Assembly (NCBI GenBank): GCA_041584055.1
Contig: JBFHER010000018.1
Span: forward strand, 1 to 26,690
Reading direction: 5' to 3'
Source of the DNA: JBFHER01 sp041584055
GTDB taxonomy: Bacteria > Bacteroidota > Bacteroidia > Bacteroidales > UBA5342
Length of the DNA stretch: 26,690 bases
Below are positions 23,687-26,690 of the stretch, in pieces. The stretch's first letter is position 1, and the number at the start of each line of letters is the position of its first letter. The position numbers were made by a program, and so were the translations under genes. The notes under the pieces were generated by a model, which saw only the letters and a program-made list of their open reading frames with translations, did not search any database and had not been told where the DNA came from.

Positions 23687-24976
23687 ATGATTAGATCAAT
23701 TAAAATACTTTTATGCATCATCACATTCTTTCTTGTTTCGTTTGTATTTCAGTCAGGAACAAAAGGACATGAGCTAACTGAGAAACCAACTTATTTTCAG
23801 TCAGATCATTTTTTAAGCGCTCAGTCCCAGGTGGAAGAATTCTCACATTTTGAAAGGTATTTTGAGCGTTTTTTGCAATATTGGCATATTAAAGGAGCAA
23901 GCGTTGCGGTCTCAAAAGATGGCCGTTTAATATACACAAAAGGCTTTGGATTTGCGGATGAAGCTTCAGATACAAGCGTAGAACCCTATCACCTGTTTCG
24001 AATTGCAAGCATGTCTAAACTGATTACAGCTGTAGCAATAATGAAGCTTATCGAGAAAGGAGAATTAACGCTGGATCAAAACGTATTTGGTCCTGATGGA
24101 CTTCTAAATGATGCACGTTTTTTAAGCTATAAAGACAAAAGGGTAGAAGACATTACTATCAAACATTTGTTGAATCATAGTGGCGGATGGACCAGCCATT
24201 GGGGAGATCCTATGTTTTTGCAAACGGCCATGGCAAGGTATCACAAGTATGAATTACCCTTATCGCAGGACGACATCATCGAGATTATGCTAAAAAAACG
24301 TCTGCATTTTAAACCTGGCGGCGCAAGTTATTATTCAAACTTTGGCTTCATGGTACTTGGAAAGGTCATCGAAAAAGTGACTGGACTAAGTTATGAATCC
24401 TATGTACAGCGTGCCGTACTAATTCCCCTGGGCTTGTTTGACATGCAACTGGCATCTAATCTGAGAAAGGACAAGGCAGCACTGGAGGTGACGTATTACG
24501 AGCAGGCTGACGCGCTTAAAATTAGACAGTTCGATGGCTCCGATACCCTTGTTGCCAAAAGCAACGGAGGAAATAATTATGAGACCCTTGGTGCTGCAGG
24601 TGCCTGGATTGCATCTTCCACAGACATGTTAAAGCTTTTGAATACAATTGATGGTTTTAATTCTAAAGAAGATATTTTATCAGAAGAAAGCATAATGCTG
24701 ATGACCCAAAATGATGGTGATGGCTTCAGCCCTTTGGGTTGGCGTGAAGCCAATCGTTTTGGATGGATTCGAACAGGAAGTTTTGCTGGTAGCTCCACGG
24801 TGCTGAAACGACGTCCGGATGGCATAAATTACGTTATATTGTGTAATACAAGTACATGGGTCGGCCCGGATTTGCCCTTTAAACTCAGTCAGTTTATGGA
24901 TCGGGAACTGGGACGACTAAAAGAATTGCCCGAGAAAGATATGTGGCTTGATAGCGAGGTGTGGGCTTTTAAATAA
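23687..24976 (+). CDS. Secreted serine hydrolase, class C beta-lactamase fold
   Basis: A 429-residue protein with an N-terminal hydrophobic signal (residues about 5-23) and a beta-lactamase/transpeptidase-like domain (about 55-400). The catalytic SxxK is SMSK (Ser108, Lys111) in the context FRIASMSKLITA; YSN (216-218) is the YxN motif; and the third motif, normally KTG or HTG, reads RTG (362-364). LLNHSGG (161-167) is typical of the esterase/CubicO branch. It probably acts in the periplasm or outside the cell as an esterase, D-aminopeptidase or peptidase. A true beta-lactamase is less likely given the RTG, but this cannot be settled from sequence. The gene stands behind its own promoter; the uridine kinase start follows 40 bases after the stop. 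Confidence 0.87.
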   Translation: MIRSIKILLCIITFFLVSFVFQSGTKGHELTEKPTYFQSDHFLSAQSQVEEFSHFERYFERFLQYWHIKGASVAVSKDGRLIYTKGFGFADEASDTSVEPYHLFRIASMSKLITAVAIMKLIEKGELTLDQNVFGPDGLLNDARFLSYKDKRVEDITIKHLLNHSGGWTSHWGDPMFLQTAMARYHKYELPLSQDDIIEIMLKKRLHFKPGGASYYSNFGFMVLGKVIEKVTGLSYESYVQRAVLIPLGLFDMQLASNLRKDKAALEVTYYEQADALKIRQFDGSDTLVAKSNGGNNYETLGAAGAWIASSTDMLKLLNTIDGFNSKEDILSEESIMLMTQNDGDGFSPLGWREANRFGWIRTGSFAGSSTVLKRRPDGINYVILCNTSTWVGPDLPFKLSQFMDRELGRLKELPEKDMWLDSEVWAFK

Positions 24977-25016
24977 GTTGCAATGGCTTGCGAAGCGCTT
25001 GCTTAAACTTTTTTAT

Positions 25017-25649
25017 ATGATTGTAATCGGAATAGCCGGAGGAACCGGCTCAGGAAAAACGACAGTAGTTAAAAAAATTATTGAAAACCTTCCCGAAGGG
25101 GAGGTTGCTGTTTTACCACAGGATTCTTATTACAAAGACAGTTCCCATCTCCCCATTGAAGATCGGAAGAAAATCAATTTCGATCATCCGCAATCCATTG
25201 AATTTGAACTGATTGCAAAACACATTAATCAGCTGCGTTCCGGTCTGTCAATTCAGGAGCCTATTTATTCTTACATCACCTGTACCAGATCAGATAAAAC
25301 AATCACAGTCAATCCCAGAGATGTGGTTATTGTAGAGGGTATACTTGTTCTGACAGATCCGAAACTACGGAGTATGATGGATCTCAAAGTGTTTGTAGAT
25401 GCAGATGCCGATGATCGCCTGATACGTGTCATTCAGAGAGACATTGCAGAGCGGGGCCGAAATGCAGAGGATGTGATGGAACGCTACCGTAAAACCGTAA
25501 AACCAATGCATCTGCAATTCATTGAGCCTTCAAAACGTTTTGCCGATCTTATCATTCCTCAAGGAGGAAACAATCATGTTGCTATCAACCTGTTAACCGA
25601 GTTTATAAAAACAATCTTGTACTCTAAATTAAACGCCCATGAAACCTGA
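25017..25649 (+). CDS. udk: Uridine kinase
   Basis: Phosphorylates uridine and cytidine in pyrimidine salvage. The 210-residue protein has Walker A GGTGSGKT (8-15) at the very N-terminus, QDSYYKD (35-41), NFDHPQS (54-60), the strand VVIVEGILVL (103-112) and the lid-type region DADADDRLIRVIQRDIAERGR (128-148), all typical of the phosphoribulokinase/uridine kinase family. The substrate loop reads PIYSYITCTRS where most members have a PxYDxxxHTR form; the His of that motif is replaced by Cys89. The ATG at 25017 starts at the first beta-strand; the longer frame from 24948 would overlap the hydrolase gene and is rejected. It overlaps the exonuclease gene by 11 bases. Confidence 0.9.
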   Translation: MIVIGIAGGTGSGKTTVVKKIIENLPEGEVAVLPQDSYYKDSSHLPIEDRKKINFDHPQSIEFELIAKHINQLRSGLSIQEPIYSYITCTRSDKTITVNPRDVVIVEGILVLTDPKLRSMMDLKVFVDADADDRLIRVIQRDIAERGRNAEDVMERYRKTVKPMHLQFIEPSKRFADLIIPQGGNNHVAINLLTEFIKTILYSKLNAHET

Positions 25650-26370
25650 GAACATATTATTTTTAGACATCGAAACTGTACCTGGAGGAAAAAGCCTTGA
25701 AGAAATGCCGCTAAGTGTTCAGACGGTGTGGGAAGAGAAGTTTAAACAGTTTAAATCGAGAAATCCTGACCGCTACCCGGATGAGTTAAGCCCTTCTCAG
25801 GGATTTGAAAGAGAGGCAGGCATTTTTGCAGAATTTGGAAAGGTTGTCTGTGTCTCAGTTGGACACATTGTTTTTCAGGATGGGAAGAAGATCTTCCGTG
25901 TAAAATCCTTTAAAGGCCATGATGAAAGATTGTTATTGGCAGAAGTGGCTCAAATGTTGACAAATTGGGGAGACAAATCCACACGTACCATTTGTGGGCA
26001 CAATGTCAAGGAATTTGACATTCCTTTCTTATGCAGACGCATGATAATCAAAGACATCGTAATTCCAGAGATCATAAATGTTGCGGGAAAGAAACCCTGG
26101 GAGGTACGTTTTTTAGATACCATGGAATTGTGGAAATTTGGTGATTTTAAACACTATTCTTCCCTCAAATTATTAACGGCTGTGTTGGGAATCCCATCAC
26201 CAAAAGATGACATTGATGGCAGCATGGTGGGAAAAGTTTACTACGAAACTGGTGATGTTGATCGAATTGCCGTATATTGTGAAAAGGATGTGCTGGCAAC
26301 AGCACAGGTGTATCTTAAATTAAACGGTCTTGAACTTCTTGACCCTGATATAGTTGCGCATGTTGAGTAA
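25639..26370 (+). CDS. Predicted 3'-5' exonuclease, PolB-like (DnaQ fold)
   Basis: A 243-residue protein with the three exonuclease motifs of the DEDDy group: Exo I FLDIET (8-13, Asp10 and Glu12), Exo II GHNVKEFDIPFL (119-130, with Asp126) and Exo III YCEKD (212-216, Tyr212 and Asp216). It matches the stand-alone predicted 3'-5' exonucleases related to the proofreading domain of family B DNA polymerases (PF10108 type), widespread in Bacteroidota. It is likely cytoplasmic and active on single-stranded DNA or RNA; the cellular role is not established. The ATG at 25639 lies within the end of udk, and the MltF-like gene begins nine bases after its stop, so the three genes look like one transcript. 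Confidence 0.87.
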   Translation: MKPENILFLDIETVPGGKSLEEMPLSVQTVWEEKFKQFKSRNPDRYPDELSPSQGFEREAGIFAEFGKVVCVSVGHIVFQDGKKIFRVKSFKGHDERLLLAEVAQMLTNWGDKSTRTICGHNVKEFDIPFLCRRMIIKDIVIPEIINVAGKKPWEVRFLDTMELWKFGDFKHYSSLKLLTAVLGIPSPKDDIDGSMVGKVYYETGDVDRIAVYCEKDVLATAQVYLKLNGLELLDPDIVAHVE

Positions 26371-26379
26371 ACATAATAT

Positions 26380-26690
26380 ATGAAATTGAGACTCCTGGTC
26401 ATATTCGCACCCGTGCTTCTGATGATTTACAGCTGTGGTGGCCATTCCGGCAGTTCACATCAAAAAGTAAAGCACAGAACAGACACCATTGATCTGGTTG
26501 ATATCATTGAGCGGGATACCCTAATCGCGCTTATTGGATACAGCAGTACGTCTTATTTTATCTACAAAGGCAAAGCCATGGGCTATGAATATGAGCTTCT
26601 GAAAAAATTTGCTGATCATCTCGGTGTGAATCTGGAAATAAGAATTGTAAAAAACTTAAACAATATTTTTGACGAATTAAATAATCTCAA
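26380..26690 (+). CDS. 5' part of an MltF-like lipoprotein (solute-binding domain, runs off the window)
   Basis: Only the first 103 codons are present. The start is ATG at 26380. The signal peptide has a lipobox-like end, MIYSC (Cys19), followed by GGHSGSS, so it should be a lipoprotein. Residues about 45-103 match the beginning of a family 3 solute-binding domain as found in membrane-bound lytic transglycosylase F: RDTLIALIGYSSTSYFIYKG, MGYEYELLKKFADHLG and LEIRIVKN. In MltF this regulatory domain precedes a lysozyme-like transglycosylase domain, which would lie outside the window. If that domain is missing, the gene would be a plain solute-binding lipoprotein. Confidence 0.78.
   Translation, partial: MKLRLLVIFAPVLLMIYSCGGHSGSSHQKVKHRTDTIDLVDIIERDTLIALIGYSSTSYFIYKGKAMGYEYELLKKFADHLGVNLEIRIVKNLNNIFDELNNL

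Overview
The window reads as chromosomal DNA of a free-living member of the Bacteroidota, most likely Cytophagales-like. This is inferred from two proteins with type IX secretion C-terminal sorting domains, two TonB-dependent receptors, near absence of Shine-Dalgarno sequences, and -7 boxes matching the Bacteroidota consensus TAnnTTTG. No tRNA, rRNA, CRISPR array, insertion sequence or phage gene is visible. Every gap between genes is under 300 bases.

Left part (1-4032, + strand): the 3' end of a large T9SS-exported surface protein; a type I ABC exporter with a group III truncated haemoglobin starting one base after its stop codon; and a DUF3108 protein behind its own promoter and an operator-like palindrome.

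Metal/porphyrin part (4214-15465, + strand): a small Cys-rich membrane protein precedes a TonB-dependent receptor that carries the four copper-binding residues of Pseudomonas OprC (CxxxM and HxM), so it is a predicted copper receptor. Next is a tightly packed set: a second small membrane protein, a second TonB-dependent receptor, an AmpG/RhtX/FptX-like MFS permease, then hemN, hemG (HemY type), hemF and hemH. The last five joints overlap or are 0-3 bases apart. One operon thus joins outer- and inner-membrane import genes to every enzyme from coproporphyrinogen III to haem, with no early haem gene. The best reading is a porphyrin (coproporphyrin-type) salvage and haem-completion system. This is inference and the strongest lead in the window.

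Middle (15543-19356): a convergent RhlE-like RNA helicase (DEVD in motif II, TTG start) and a divergent T9SS-exported protein with about eleven Asp-box (BNR) repeats.

Galactose part (19458-22763, - strand): a GntR-type regulator with a LacI-like sensor domain, galK and galT, with a strong hairpin terminator between galK and galT. A perfect 19-bp palindrome lies between the regulator and the divergent gene.

Right end (22953-26690, + strand): an atypical SDR (NAD(P)-binding) protein; a secreted beta-lactamase-fold serine hydrolase behind a consensus promoter; then uridine kinase, a PolB-like 3'-5' exonuclease and the start of an MltF-like lipoprotein, closely packed and running off the window.
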